A DNA stretch of 64,000 nucleotides from Cyrtodaria siliqua (taxonomy: Eukaryota > Mollusca > Bivalvia > Adapedonta > Hiatellidae), in the NCBI GenBank assembly GCA_037043455.1, contig JAWPHD010001334.1:1-64000 (forward strand), given 5' to 3'. Within the stretch, counting starts at the first letter, position 1. Each line of letters starts with the position of its first letter. Below the pieces are notes generated by a model. That model was given only the letters and a program-made list of their open reading frames with translations. It was not told the origin of the DNA and searched no databases. Shown here in pieces: positions 51,145 to 63,388 of the stretch. Made by a program: the position numbers and the translations under genes.

Positions 51145-51850
51145 GGCCGGGGAGAAAAATACCTGTGTTTCTGGTTACCCGACCGTCCCTATTTTTTGGC
51201 GCCGACCCTACAGTTTTTTATCATAAAAAAAAAAGATTTCCGTGTTATTTGTTGAAAACAAACATGTTTTAAGTTTTCCTGAAAAAAATGTCCCAGAGTA
51301 ATGTAGTTATAGACAATGAAGTGGCCAAATTATCACGTAGCACCTTAACTTTTTCTTCGAACATTCATAGATTTTGATAAGAATATTTGTCATGCAAGGA
51401 TTCATATTAAAATAAATGGCAATATGGGATTATAATAGTTTTTCTAAATAAGAAATTGTATGAAAATACCATTTCTGCACTGCCACGTGAAACAGATATA
51501 CATTCCACAGTATCCTATATATTTGTTATTTATAGGTATGTGGTTTTATATAAAAAAAATATCCAGAAGACTGAGAAGTGCTATAAATACTAAGCGTACT
51601 GTCAAAAATCAAACAAATGTTTGCAATATAAAAGATGATGTGTGTGCGTCAGCATGATAGGACACTTGGGCTGTGTCGTTCTTGAATTAAAACTTAAGCC
51701 CCTAGCAAAGATGCTATATATATTAAAATAGAATCCGATTAGTTTTAACATCCATGAACAAAAAAAAAAGAAAAGAAAAAAAATACCTTCCTACCTACCC
51801 TAATTTTTTCTACCGAGTAACCAGAAACACAGGTATTTTTCTGTCTGGCC
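51145..51850. mobile_element. GGCC-ended element inserted in a pearl unit
   Basis: GGCCGG... to ...CTGGCC with TGA duplicated (51142-51144, 51851-51853). Removing it restores the pearl core reading GGTCATGACCAGTAG. Internal ACCTGTGTTTCTGGTTACC and its inverse at the ends. Confidence 0.85.
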
Positions 51851-52174
51851 TGACCAGTAGATGACTGATTTTGGAGTCGCGGTGACATCGACTATCAAAC
51901 CGATGTCCGATCAATAACTAGAGAATGGTTGGACCTAGGGTCCTCAAACTTGGAAGGATGGTTGATCATGACCAGTAGATGACCCATATTGATTTTCGGG
52001 TCACTAGGTCAAGGTCGCGGTGACATTGACTATCAAAACGATGTCAGATCAATAACTACACAATGGTTGGACCTAGGGTCCTCAAACTTGGAAGGATGGT
52101 TGGCCATGACCCCTATTGATTTTGGGGTCAGAGGTCAAGGTCGCGGTGACATTGACTAACAAAACGATGTCTGA

Positions 52175-52706
52175 GGCCAGAAAAAAACCAACTGTGTTTC
52201 TGGTTACTCTGCTGAAAAAATTAGGGTAGGTAGGTCCGTAAATTTTTTATTTTTTTTGCCTATGTGATTTGGACGATGTATCTTTAACTTTGTCAAGTAG
52301 TTAATTTGTAGTGATTTTGCAAGGAGAGAAGGTAAACAACCTCATGATATCTTCTTGTTTGTTTTGAATAAAATAAATTGAAAACACATATTTTCTGCCA
52401 TTATGAGTTTACATACGATTGAATTTTGTAATTTTCCTGAGGCTGGGTGGTATTGGAAGAACAAATCTGCTGGCAGCATGTTATGATTAATGTTTTTCAC
52501 AACTTCTGCTCTGTCCCATGACTGCATTTTCCAATACGAATAACCAAAACGGGTTTTAGCGCATGTTTCGTATTCAATCTTTCCGTACATAACCGTTTCG
52601 TACCCAGCTTTTTCGTACTATTTTTTTTGGATAAAAAAACTAGGGTCGGCGCCAAAAAATAGGGACGGTCAGATAACCAGAAACACAGGTATTTTTTTTT
52701 CTGGCC
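52175..52706. mobile_element. GGCC-ended element, second insertion
   Basis: GGCCAGAAAAAA... to ...TTTTTCTGGCC with TGA duplicated (52172-52174, 52707-52709). Excision restores GATGTCTGATCAATAAC of the pearl core. The opposite inner end carries AGGGTCGGCGCC. Confidence 0.85.
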
Positions 52707-53710
52707 TGATCAATAACTACACAATGGTTGGACCTAGGGTCCTCAAACTTGGAAGAATGGTTGGCCATGACCCATATTGACTTTGGGGTCACTAGGTCAA
52801 GGTCGTGGTGACATTGTCTATCAAAACTATGTCCGATCAATAACTACACAATGGTTGGACCTATGGTCCTCAAACTTGGAAGGATGGTTGGTCATGATCA
52901 GTAGACGACCCCTATTGATTTTGGGGTCAAAGGTCAAGGTCGCGGTGACTGACTATCAAATTGATGTCCGATCAATAACTACACAATGGTTGGACATAGG
53001 GTCCTCAAACTTGAAAGGATGGTTGGTCATGACCAGTAGATGACCCCTATTGATTTTGGGGTCACTAGGTAAAGGTCGCGGTGACACTGACTGTCAAAAC
53101 GATGTGCGACCAATAACTACACAATGGTTGGACCTATGGTCCTCACACTTGGAAGGATGGTTGGTCATGATCAGTAGATGACCTCTATTGATTTTGGGGT
53201 CAAGGTCACCTTGACTATCAAAAAGATGTCCGATCAATAACTAGACAATGGTTGGACCTAGTGTCCTCAAACCTGGAAGGATGGTTGGTCATGACCAGTA
53301 GATGACCCCTATTGATTTTGGGGTCACTAGGTCAAAGGTCAAGGTCGCGGTTACCTTGACTATCAAAACGATTACCGATCAATAATAAAACAATGTTTTT
53401 TTGTGTTTTTTTTTTAGAAAGGCCCGACGGGCTCGTCTGCAAAATGAGACAGGCCCGGAATGGATTTCGAGGAGCCCCGGGCGTCGGGCTATCCTATTTC
53501 TTGAGCGCTGTATTATAACTAGAAAATGGTTGGACCTAGGGTCATCTAACTTGGAAGGATGGTTAGTCATGACCAGTAGATATTACTGATACAGATAGTA
53601 GATACAGTCAAAGGGATATTGAATATCAAAACGATCTTAGATCAATAGAGAACGGTTGGACCTTGAGTCCTCAATTATGTCTATTCGGGCGGGTGGGGGA
53701 GCCATACGTT

Positions 53711-55290
53711 TTTGTCCCATGGACAATAGCAATTTCTAGTTTCTTAGTATCTTCCTCGTAACTTGCAGAATTTTCACCAACTCCGCCCGAATGTTCATTA
53801 TATGGACCCAACATCACATACACAATTTCAGGTCGCAGTGACCTACTTCTCACGAAATATAGGTCACGTCCAGTCTCTGCTACGGCATGCGTATATTGCT
53901 TCATTCTCGCAGGATTTTCACGAACTTCACAATGTTCCTTATATGCATCCAACATGTTTAAAAATTTTAGTCTCTTTGTCTCGATGAAATGTAGGTCTGG
54001 TCTGTCCCAGCACAAAGTGCGTATCTTGCTTCTTTCTCACAGGATTCTCACCAAACTTCATCACATTGTGTGCATCTGACGTGCACAATTATGGGTCACT
54101 GACCTACTTTGACAAACTATAGGTCACACCCGGTCTCCGCTCCGACGTGCATCCTCCATTGTGAATGACATTAATTAAATAAGTATGTAAGGGACAAATA
54201 TCTCTTGGGATTGACATTGGTGTTGGTCAAAAAAAAAAACTGGAGTTCTTAATAGGGCTTGACATGTAGGCCATGGCCTTCTGGATAGCTCTACTGGTTG
54301 AAGTCCAGATAAGCTGATGTGGTGTTGTGTTGTCTTGGTCTCTGTCCGTTTTTCTTGTGTCACTTGCCACTTTGTCATCCGTTGTTGTTTGCCCATCTGT
54401 TACACTTTAACCTGCAACCTAACGTGTCATAACATTTAAGGGAGTTCATGAAACAAAACACACGATGTGTCATCTTCACCTTGCGCAAGGAATGTCATAC
54501 ACATTACCAATAACTGACTCTGACAATTTGGCAGAGCCCTTTTCATGACTTTTAACCTGCAACCTCATCTAGCTCATAACTTCGAAAATATTGACCTGTG
54601 GTAAAATTGTATTCGCTCCACAATTCATGGAGGATTGCACCCCATCTTCAAACTTCATAGATTGTCCTTGCTGAAATAAGCACATGGCAGGCCACACAAG
54701 TATTCCGTTGTCGACACTAGAACCTTGATATTAGTAATTGACTTTTGTCGGGGTATCCATGATGGCTCAGGCAATTTTCGAAAACTGCAAATAATGGCTA
54801 GAGACCGCTTTAGAAGAGCTCAACCTTGCGATCTCTTTTGTGTTTGGTAGAAGTGCGTTTAAAATTAAAATACATGTTCTGTTTATCTTAACTGTTTAAG
54901 CGCTGGCTGTTCACTGAAGTGCAGTATGTGCCTCTTGACCCGACATGGTGAACACATTTTATCGAAATATGAGCCGTCTACTTTAAAGTACTTGCATCCA
55001 AAATAAGGTATAAGTTTGTTTATCTCTAAAGCATGGTATATTTACCAGGCTGTATTGGTATGTTCATCTGATCAACCTGACTGAACTAACCTTTCCATTG
55101 CAATGACCTGCTTTGAAATATGGTCATGTCACATTTTTGCACGACTTCTGATTATGTCCAAGTTAAAGTTGGGATATATTAAAAACCAAACCGCATCAAA
55201 ATGGCATTCTCATCAACCAGACATGTTTGTTGCCATGACCTACATGTACTTTCTCTGAAATATAGGTCATGTCAAATTTAGGGGTACAGT
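53711..55290 (+). repeat. Degraded pearl-like core repeats
   Basis: 53750-54130 has three units of about 150 bp (GGATTTTCACGAACTTCACA; TGACCTACTT...ATAGGTCA). 54440-55290 has weaker traces of the same (GAAATATAGGTCATGTCAAA). No end hairpins. Confidence 0.5.
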
Positions 55291-55293
55291 TTT

Positions 55294-55560
55294 GAATTCA
55301 ATTGGATTTTATAGTCGCACCAACAGCTAAGGTCATATGGCGACTTTCCAGCTTCCATTGGTGGAGGAAGACCCCAGGTGCCCCTCCGGGCAATTTTCGA
55401 GCACGGGCGGGCACCTGGGTAGAACCACCGACGTTCCGCAAGCCAGCTGGATAGCTTCCTCACATAAAGATTCCTAGGCCCCTGAGGGATCGAACCTACA
55501 GCGGTGAGGGGCAAGTGATTTTAAGTCAGAGATGTTAACCACTCGGCCACGGACGCCCCT
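55294..55560 (-). mobile_element. tRNA-derived SINE, family 3
   Basis: Antisense full-length copy. In sense: head GGGGCGTCCGTGGCCGAGTG, B box GGTTCGATCC, core GGTGGTTCTACCCAGGTGCC, end CCAATTGAATTCAA. The Leu/Ser-tRNA-like head and conserved centre recall core-domain SINEs reported from molluscs. Confidence 0.85.
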
Positions 55561-55622
55561 TTGTACAGTTCTGAATCTTGGCTTCTATTGGTGGGCTATT
55601 GACCAAACCTCGTCATGTTCCT

Positions 55623-56013
55623 TTTATCAACCTGATGGGGCGTCCGTTGCCAAGTGGTGAAAGTCTGTCTCTGACTTGAAATCACTTGCCCCTCACTGCT
55701 TAAGTTAGATCATTCAAGGAATCTTTATGTGTTGAAGCGGTTATATTAATACCCGGGGCGTCCGTGGCCGACTAACGTCTCTGACTTGAAATCACTTGCC
55801 CCTCACCACTGTAGGTTTGATCCTTCAGGGGCCTAGGAATCTTTATGTGAGGAAGCTATCCAGCTGGCTTGCGGAACGTCGGTGGTTCTACCCAGGTGCC
55901 CGCCCGTGCACGATAATTGCCCGGAGGGGCACCTGGGGTCTTCCTCCACCAATGGAAGCTGGAAAGTCGCCATATGACCTTAGCTGTTGGTGCGACTATA
56001 AAATCCAATTCAA
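55623..56013 (+). mobile_element. SINE family 3: fragment plus near-complete copy
   Basis: 55623-55745 is a head fragment. 55753-56013 is a near-complete sense copy with an A-box deletion. With 55294-55560 it makes an inverted pair about 200 bp apart. Confidence 0.85.
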
Positions 56014-56267
56014 TCTATTAATACCCATGTTGTTTGCTATTTATGTTGCCCGACCCGCTGAATTAACGGTACACATAAAGTACTGACTTTGTCGACCATT
56101 CACAACTATAATTAACTGAATTAGTGTAAAACACTGTATTGAACACTATTCAAACGAAAAATTAACAGACTGGGAGCATTTAATACATAATAGCCATATG
56201 CCTTAATTCAAGCGGATGTGTAGCTGAAATATACTTATCTAATGCTAACATTGAAAAAAACTAAAGA

Positions 56268-56745
56268 TATACACTGAACTGAACGACTTTAAAAACGCAA
56301 CAAGGAAATAAACTAAGATAACAAGACTTATTTCAATAGAAATTTTAATTTCATCTACTCAACAATATCTACAGCTGATTTGCTGAAAATTTCATTCAAA
56401 TTGATAACAATTAAAAAATTTTTTTTGTTAAATTCAGAGCATAACAGTACGAACCCCCAAAAGCAAGTCACAAAACTAATACCCGGTATATCCAAATATG
56501 CGTAGATGGCATTGCCCACCCAGTATATCCCAATATGCGTAGATGGCATTGCCGCAAATGGTGGATATTGTGTTATATTTTGAATTTAACAAGTTTAATG
56601 TTGATCAATTTGAAATTTTCAGAAATTCAACTAGATATGGTTAAATAGAATAGATGAAATTAAAATTTAATTTCTATTGAAATATGTCAGTTATCTTAGT
56701 TTATTTCCCTGAACGTGTTTTTAAAGTCGTTCAGTGTACTTAATC
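56268..56745. mobile_element. Foldback element
   Basis: Arms ACTGAACGACTTTAAAAACG (left) and complement (right) plus AAATTTTAATTTCATCTA-type inner arms. The centre has a 35 bp direct duplication with ATATGCGTAGATGGCATTGC. Confidence 0.7.
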
Positions 56746-56990
56746 TGATGTATATGGTTGAATGAACTAAGGAAAAACATATTTAACTTGATTACCTTTG
56801 CTTATAGACTAAATACAAGCATTGTATTTCTCAAGCGCGTCAAGCTGACAGAAAGGTCGACATGTCGCCCGACCCGCTGAATAACAGGTAGACATAAAGT
56901 ACTGACTTTGTTAAAATTAACCATTTACAACTTAATAGCCATAAGCAGATGTGTAAGTGAAATATACTTATATAATGCTAACATTGAAAA
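56746..56990 (+). repeat. Direct repeat flanking pearl-like element E
   Basis: CTGATGTATATGGTTGAATG to CGTCAAGCTGACAGAA at 56748-56852 recurs at 58434-58516. 56866-56990 also repeats 56046-56260 in shortened form (CCCGACCCGCTGAAT; AATGCTAACATTGAAAAAA). Confidence 0.8.
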
Positions 56991-58428
56991 AACAAGAGGT
57001 CCAAGAGGGCCTGTGGACGCTCTACTGGCTAACATGGCTCTTATAACATCAATGAAGCGAGAGACAGCCATTTACATTTTTTGGAAAGTTTTGGGCAAAA
57101 TACAGCTTTTCAACTAAATCAAGAGCCATAACTAAAGACTGGTAAAGTTTGGTAAAGATCAGATGAAACCATATTAATGAGGCAAAATATAGCATTTTTA
57201 ACTAAATCAAGAGCCATAACTCCTCTGTTACTGGTCCAACATTGAGCTAAAAAAAATGTAAAAAAAAAATCAAACAAAAAAAAGAATGGAAAAAAATTAA
57301 TCCAAAAGAAAAATTCAAATAATAATATAAAAAGAAGAAAGTCATAAAATCTGGTAAAGTTTAGCAAAGATCAGATGCAAAATGAAGGCCCTATCGTAAG
57401 ACGAGGCAAATTATAGCATTTTTAACAAAAATCAAGGGCCATAACTCCGATGTTACTGGTCCGATCTGTCTGGTTTTCGAACTTGTCCGAGCTTTCATTG
57501 ATATTAACAATCTGATAAAGTTTGGTAAAGATCGGATGAACAATGAAGCCCATATCGTCTTAACTAGGCAAAATATAGCATTTTTAACTAAATCAAGGGC
57601 AATAACTCCGCTGTTAATGGTCCGATCTGGCTGTTTTTCGAACTTGTCTGAGCTTTCATTGATATTAACAATCTTTGCAAGTTTGGTAAAGATCAAATAA
57701 TAAATGAAGGTGCTACAGTGTTCACAAGGCTTAATATGGCATTTTTCAGCAAAACAAGGGCCATAACTCCTGTAAAATTATTTCAATCTTGCCGATTTTC
57801 GAACTTGTTTGAGCTTTCATTAATATAAAGACACTGGCAAAGTTAAAGATCCGATTAATATTGAAGGCCCTAGAGTGTTCACAAGGCAGAAAATAGCATT
57901 TTTCAGAAAAAACAAGAGCCATAACTCCGGTGTTACTGATCCGATTTGGCTGCTTTTCGAACTCGTTCGAGCTGTCATTGATATTAACAAACTGTGCATG
58001 TTTGGTAAAGATCAAATAATAAATGAAGGTGCTAGAGTGTTCACAAGGCAGAAAATGGCATTTTTCAGAAAAACAAGGGCCATAACTCTGGTGTTACTGA
58101 CCCAATTCAGCTGATCTTCGAACGTGTCTAAGCTATAGTTGGTATTAACAATCTGTGCAAGTTTGGTAACGATCAAATAATAAATGAAGGTGCTAGAGTG
58201 TTCACAAGACTTAATATGGCATTTTTCAGCAAAACAAGGGCCATGTCTCCGGTGAAATTATTCCGAACTGGCTGGTTTTCAAACTTGTCCGAGCTTTTAT
58301 TGATATAAAGACACTGGCAAAGTTTTGAAAAGATTTGATTAATAATGAAGGCCCTAGAGTGTTCACAAGGCAAAAGTTAACGGACGACGGACGACGGACA
58401 ACACACCATCCCATAAGCTCTAACTTCT
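56990..58428 (+). mobile_element. Pearl-like element E
   Basis: Start AACAAGAGGTCCAAGAGGGC with GCTCTACTGGC. The core has about nine units of 140 bp (GGGCCATAACTCCGGTGTTA; AACAATCTGTGCAAGTTTGG). Then AAGTTAACGGACGACGGACG. The terminal hairpin is lost after CCCATAAGCTC. Confidence 0.8.
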
Positions 58429-58516
58429 GATGTATATGGTTGAATGAACTAAGGAAAAACATTATAGACCAAATACAAGCATTGTATTTCTCAAGCGCGT
58501 CAAGCTGACAGAAGGC

Positions 58517-59082
58517 TGCCAGTCAAAACGTCCCCTGATCAAAACATCCTCATAAACTTGGCAGGGATAATCCGTACCAAGCCCAGTTTTGCATATCATA
58601 GTTATGACAGATTTGGCAGAGTTCAGCCCTTTAAAGGTTTTTTATACACAAACTGTTTCTGGGCTAGTTCTCCTGAACACGTGGCCCGATTTCAACGAAA
58701 CCAGTTGTGTATATCATCGCCGTATTCCAGTTGAATATTTGGCAGAGTTCTGGCCCAAGCTTTTGTCCAGACAAATTCTCCCGATCTAGCTGGATTTCAA
58801 AGAATCTTGGCAGGGATGATCAGTATATTTGCGCATTTCGTGGTCATGTTCCAGTTGAATGAATTTTGGCAGAGATATGGCCCCTTAAAGGTTTTAATAC
58901 ACTAACTTTGTACTGACTAGTTTCCAGGTTTCAGCGAATCTTGACAGAGATGATCAGTACCAAGTCTAGTTGCGTTTGTCATTGCCGTGTTCGGGGACTT
59001 TTGACAGAGTTATGGCCCCTTATACATGTTTTATCTTTAGCAAGTAGAGCATCGACAGGCCCTCTTGGGCCTCTTGTTTAAA
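58517..59082 (-). mobile_element. Pearl-like element F, partial
   Basis: Antisense: starts at 59082 (AACAAGAGGCCCAAGAGGGC inverted), then four core units related to 3590-4332. The microsatellite end is not present. Confidence 0.7.
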
Positions 59083-59114
59083 TTTTCATTTATTTCAAAT
59101 TCAGATTTTGAACC

Positions 59115-61026
59115 AAAAACAAGAGGTCAATGACCTTGAAGCTCTACTGATTGATTTTGATTTCAGGAAGTAGTCGCTACAAACTGTTTTTTTGGAAAAT
59201 CTATTTTTAGATGTGGTGGCCATCTTGAATTTCCGGCCGACCTGAAATTTTGCCAGGATCTATTAGACATCAAGAGCAACATTCCTGTGAAGTTTCATGA
59301 AAATCCGTCAAGTAGTTTCAGAGGAGTAGTCGCTACAAGTTTTCATTATATAACTCTATGTAAACAAAGATGGCCACTGACAGCCATGTTTAACATTGAA
59401 TCAAAATAATGTTCGACTCGGATAACCATCATGTCATGCTGATCATTTTAGAAAAAGTCCCATATCAATATCTCTTATAGTTTTCAAGAAGTAGTCGCTA
59501 CAAACTTATTTTTTAAAAATCTATTTTTAGCCATGGCGGCCATCTTGAATTTCCGGCCGACCTGAAATTTTGCTAAGATCAATTAGACATCAAGAGCAAC
59601 ATTCATGTGAAGTTTCATGAAAATCCGTCAAGTAGTTTCAAAGAGTAGTCGCTACAAGTTATCATTATATAACTCTATGTAAACAAACATGGCCACTGGC
59701 AGCCATGTTTAACGTCGAATCAAAATAATGTTCGACTTGAATAACCATCATGTCATGCTGATCATTTTATAAAAAGTCCCATATCAATATCACTTATAGT
59801 TTTCAAGAAGTAGTCGCTACAAACTTGTCTTTTGAAAATCTATTTTTAGCCATGGTGGCCATCTTGAATTTCCGGCCGACCTGAAATTTTGCAAGGATCA
59901 ATTAGACATCAAGAGCAACATTCGTGTGAAGTTTCATGAAAATCCATCAAGTATTTTCAGAGGAGTAGTCGCTACAGTTTTCATTATATAACTCTATGTA
60001 AACAAAGATGGCCACTGGCAGCCATGTTTAACGTCGAATAAAAATAATGTTCGACTCGGATAACCATCATGTCATGCTGATAAATTTAGAAAAAGTCCCA
60101 TATCAATATCTCTTATAGTTTTCAAGAAGTAGTCGCTACAAACTTATTTTTTAAAAATCTATTTTTAGCCGTGGCGGCCATCTTGAATTTCCGGCCGACC
60201 TGAAATTTTGCTAGGATCAATAAGACATCAAGAGCAACATTCCTGTGAAGTTTCATGAAAATCCGTCAAGTAGTTTCAGAGGAGTAGTCGCTACAAGTTT
60301 TCATTATATAACTCTATGTAAACAAAGATGGCCGCTGGCAGCCATGTTTAACGTCGAATCAAAACGATTTTCGACAAGGACCAACATCATGTCATGCTGA
60401 TCATTTTAGAAAAAGTCCCATATCAATATCTCTTATAGTTTTCAAGAAGTAGTCGCTACAAACTTATTTTTTAAAAATCTATTTTTAGCCGTGGCAGCCA
60501 TCTTGAATTTTCGGCCGACCTGAAATTTTGCTAGGATCAATTAGACATCAAGAGCAACATTCCTGTGAAGTTTCATGAAAATCCGTCAAGTAGTTTCAGA
60601 GGAGTAGTCGCTACAAGTTTTCATTATATAACTCTATGTAAACAAAGATGGCCGCTGGCATCCATGTTTAACGTCGAATCAAAACGATTTTCGACAAGGA
60701 CCAACATCATGTCATGCTGATCATTTTAGAAAAAGTCCCATAGCAATATCCCTTAGAGTTTTCAAGAAGTAGTCGCTACAAACTTGTTTTTTAAAAACCT
60801 ATTTTTAGATTTGGCGGCAATCTTGGATTTCACATCTACATGAATTTTTGCTAGGATCAACTAGACTTCATGGGCAACATTTCTGTAAAGTTTCATGAAA
60901 ATCCATTCAGTAGTTTCAGAGGAGTAGTCGCTACAAAAAAAAGTTAACGGACGGACGGACAGACGGACGGACGACGGACACCGCACCACGGCATAAGCTC
61001 TGCTGATCTCTGATCAGTAGAGCTAA
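59115..61026 (+). mobile_element. Pearl-like element G
   Basis: Start AACAAGAGGTCAATGACCTT with AGCTCTACTGAT. Five to six core units of about 320 bp (TCAAGAAGTAGTCGCTACAA; TAACTCTATGTAAACAAAGA). Then AAGTTAACGGACGGACGGAC and hairpin CTGATCTCTGATCAG with TAGAGCTAAAAA. Start and end words are mutual inverses. Confidence 0.85.
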
Positions 61027-61071
61027 AAATGGAATAAAATATATTGGCAAGATATTTTTTTTTTTTTTTTA

Positions 61072-61512
61072 GCTCGACTGATCAAAGATTATGCCGTAGT
61101 GTGGCGTCCGTCCGTCCGTATTTTTTTTGTAGCGACTACTCTGAATCTACTGGATAGATTTTCATGAAATTTTACAGAAATGTTGCCCATGATGTCTAGT
61201 TGAACCTAGCAAAAATTCATGTTGATGTGAAATCCCAAGATGGCCACCAAAGCTAAAATAGATTTTTAAAAAACAAGTTTATAGAGACTACTTCTTAAAA
61301 ACAAGTGATATTGATATGGGCCATGTTCTAAAATGATCAGCTATACATGATGTTGGTCCGTGTTGAAAATTATTACGATTCGACATTAAACATGGCTGCC
61401 ACGGCCATCTTTTGTTAGTGACTACTTCTCTGAAACGTTTGTGTATCTTCACAGGAATGCTGATCTAGCTATCAAAAACCTATCAGTAGAGCTTCAAGGT
61501 CATTGACCTCTT
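61072..61512 (-). mobile_element. Pearl-like element H, inverted single-unit copy
   Basis: Complete small antisense relative of G: starts (plus) AGCTCGACTGATCAAAGATT with CGTCCGTCCGTCCG and ends TCAAGGTCATTGACCTCTTG. One core unit only. It lies 45 bp from G, tail to tail. Confidence 0.85.
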
Positions 61513-61519
61513 GTTATTT

Positions 61520-62370
61520 ATTTCAAATTCAGATTTTGAAATTTCAATGAAATGCTTTTTGCTATACAGCTGGCTTGCGGAACGTCTGTGGTTCTACCCA
61601 TGTGCTCGCTCTTTGCAATTAACCTGATTATTCACTAAACTGCTTCAGTGTCTCCTTCTCATCAACTGGACATTACATGAGACAATTTGATGTACCGGAT
61701 CTCCGATTTTTGGTCCTACCCACGATAGTCTGGGTAGCCAGACATAGCAGTCACTTTTCCGGCGGCGGACATATTTTAAATCAACAATATATCTCAACAA
61801 CCGCTCTCAACAAAAAAAATTTAAACTTTGTCAGATGCTTTGTTGGGTCAAGGGACATCACGAAATGCCAAAATTACCAAGGTCAAGGTCATATTTTGCC
61901 TCAGTTAACTGTATGTGATTGCCTCATTTTCCTTGTTTGACCATGTTGATACTTGGTCATATGTATTGTTGGCAATGTAACTGAACCTCAGTTAACTTTT
62001 GTGATTGCCTCACTTTATGTCTTTGATACTTGGTCATATGTATTGTTGGCTTTGGTGGACATCGCTGAACGACAAAAAATACCAAGGTCAAGGTCATGTT
62101 ATGTTTATTTTCCCCAAACTTAACCTTGGTTAGGTAACTGAACCTCAGTTAACTATGTGATTGCCTCACTTTATGTCTTTGATACTTGGTCATATGTATT
62201 GTTGGCTTTGGCGCACATCGCTAAACAACAAAAAATACTATCAGGGGATATGTGGGAAAACACAAGCAAAAGCTCTCGCATTCCTTAATTGTGCACAAGG
62301 CAAAATTAGGACATGATTGGTTCCCGAAGAAAATCTTATCGGAACCATTAACCAATCATATAGGTGCTGT
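61520..62370 (+). repeat. Pearl-like core traces and a SINE fragment
   Basis: 61565-61610 holds GGCTTGCGGAACGTCTGTGG of SINE family 3. 61860-62240 has three units of about 130 bp with TTGATACTTGGTCATATGTA and GATTGCCTCACTTTATG. Confidence 0.6.
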
Positions 62371-62374
62371 CTTA

Positions 62375-62640
62375 GGCCATAATAAATTAATTGCTAGTTT
62401 CTCATCCAAATTTATTTCAAAAATAGGGGCGGGCGGTGAAATATTTTTTAATTTTTTATTTTATACGTCAAATGGAAAATGGCCTCGGCACAAGGCAAAA
62501 ATAGTAAAACATACTACCGAGTACTTCCAAGATTGATAGTGTTTCATACCTTTTTTTTTTAAAAAAACAAAAATTACTGGTCGGCATAAAAAAACGGGGG
62601 AGGGCGGGGATGAGAATCTAGCAATTCTGTCAAAATGGCA
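62375..62640. mobile_element. GGCC-ended MITE, diverged
   Basis: GGCCATAATAAATTAATTGC to CAATTCTGTCAAAATGGCAT, with GGGGCGGGCGG and GGGGAGGGCGGGG words inside the two ends. Relative of 13244-13545. Confidence 0.6.
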
Positions 62641-62912
62641 TCCTCCAGACGGATCAGTAATCCAACAAAATAATACTGGAAGTATAAAACTAAACATGAT
62701 GTGTTATTCTTTTGAACCTTTAATATTGAATATATAATACGCGTATTTATCTATACAGAGACAGCTGTAACAAACCTGGCTAAAATACAACTTAAGAAAA
62801 CACAAATAACATGTATCAAAATATGCCCCGTTATTGGAGGGCTCAACATTGAACTACTGAATTCTCTACTTGTGTATACTGTATATACAATAGTTTTGCA
62901 TTTGCCCCTTAA

Positions 62913-63187
62913 AGGGACACATGGCAATCTTGAGTTTTATTCCAGAATTAAAATGTGCTCCTCTATTTACTTATGCTGCGCCATTTTGACTTTAAAACTG
63001 CTTGCATATATATAATTAAATAAAAAATTGAGATTTGAATGTACTTCACGATTTTACCAAATGTTTAAATATATTATTGGTGTTATATGTAAAACCAATT
63101 TGCTTTAAACTATTCTAACAATTATTATTAATGATTGAATAAATGCAAGTTAAGAGAAAAACTAAGGGACGCCGATTGCCATGTGCC
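62913..63187. mobile_element. TTAA-type MITE, right end damaged
   Basis: AGGGACACATGGCAATCTTG after TTAA. The right terminus ends GCCGATTGCCATGTG without a clean TTAA. Confidence 0.8.
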
Positions 63188-63217
63188 ACAATTTCAATAC
63201 GACACATAAGGAACTTT

Positions 63218-63388
63218 AAACCCTTAACCTGCTTCATTTATATAATGGATCGTTCTTTCTTTCAATTAAGACCATTCCATTTATATGACAAAGGGGTGTT
63301 TTGGGGGAAATGACTGATCAGCAGCTGGACATTGTAAACCCTGACCAGCCTGTGAGTTACTGCTTAGCGGGTTAAGGGTTAAATATGG
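63218..63388. mobile_element. Small MITE
   Basis: Inverted CCCTTAACC / GGTTAAGGG ends; body shared with 20335-20505. Confidence 0.7.

Larger units (their letters stand above)
51009..53710 (+). mobile_element. Pearl-like element D, interrupted
   Basis: Starts with the hairpin GGCTCCCCCACAAAAGTGTG, continuing GTAGGGGAGCC, and ends near GGTGGGGGAGCCATACG. About ten core units of 140 bp (CGATCAATAACTACACAATG; CCTCAAACTTGGAAGGATGG). Two GGCC-ended elements and one short CCCGACG...CGTCGGG insert (53415-53490) interrupt it. Confidence 0.75.
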
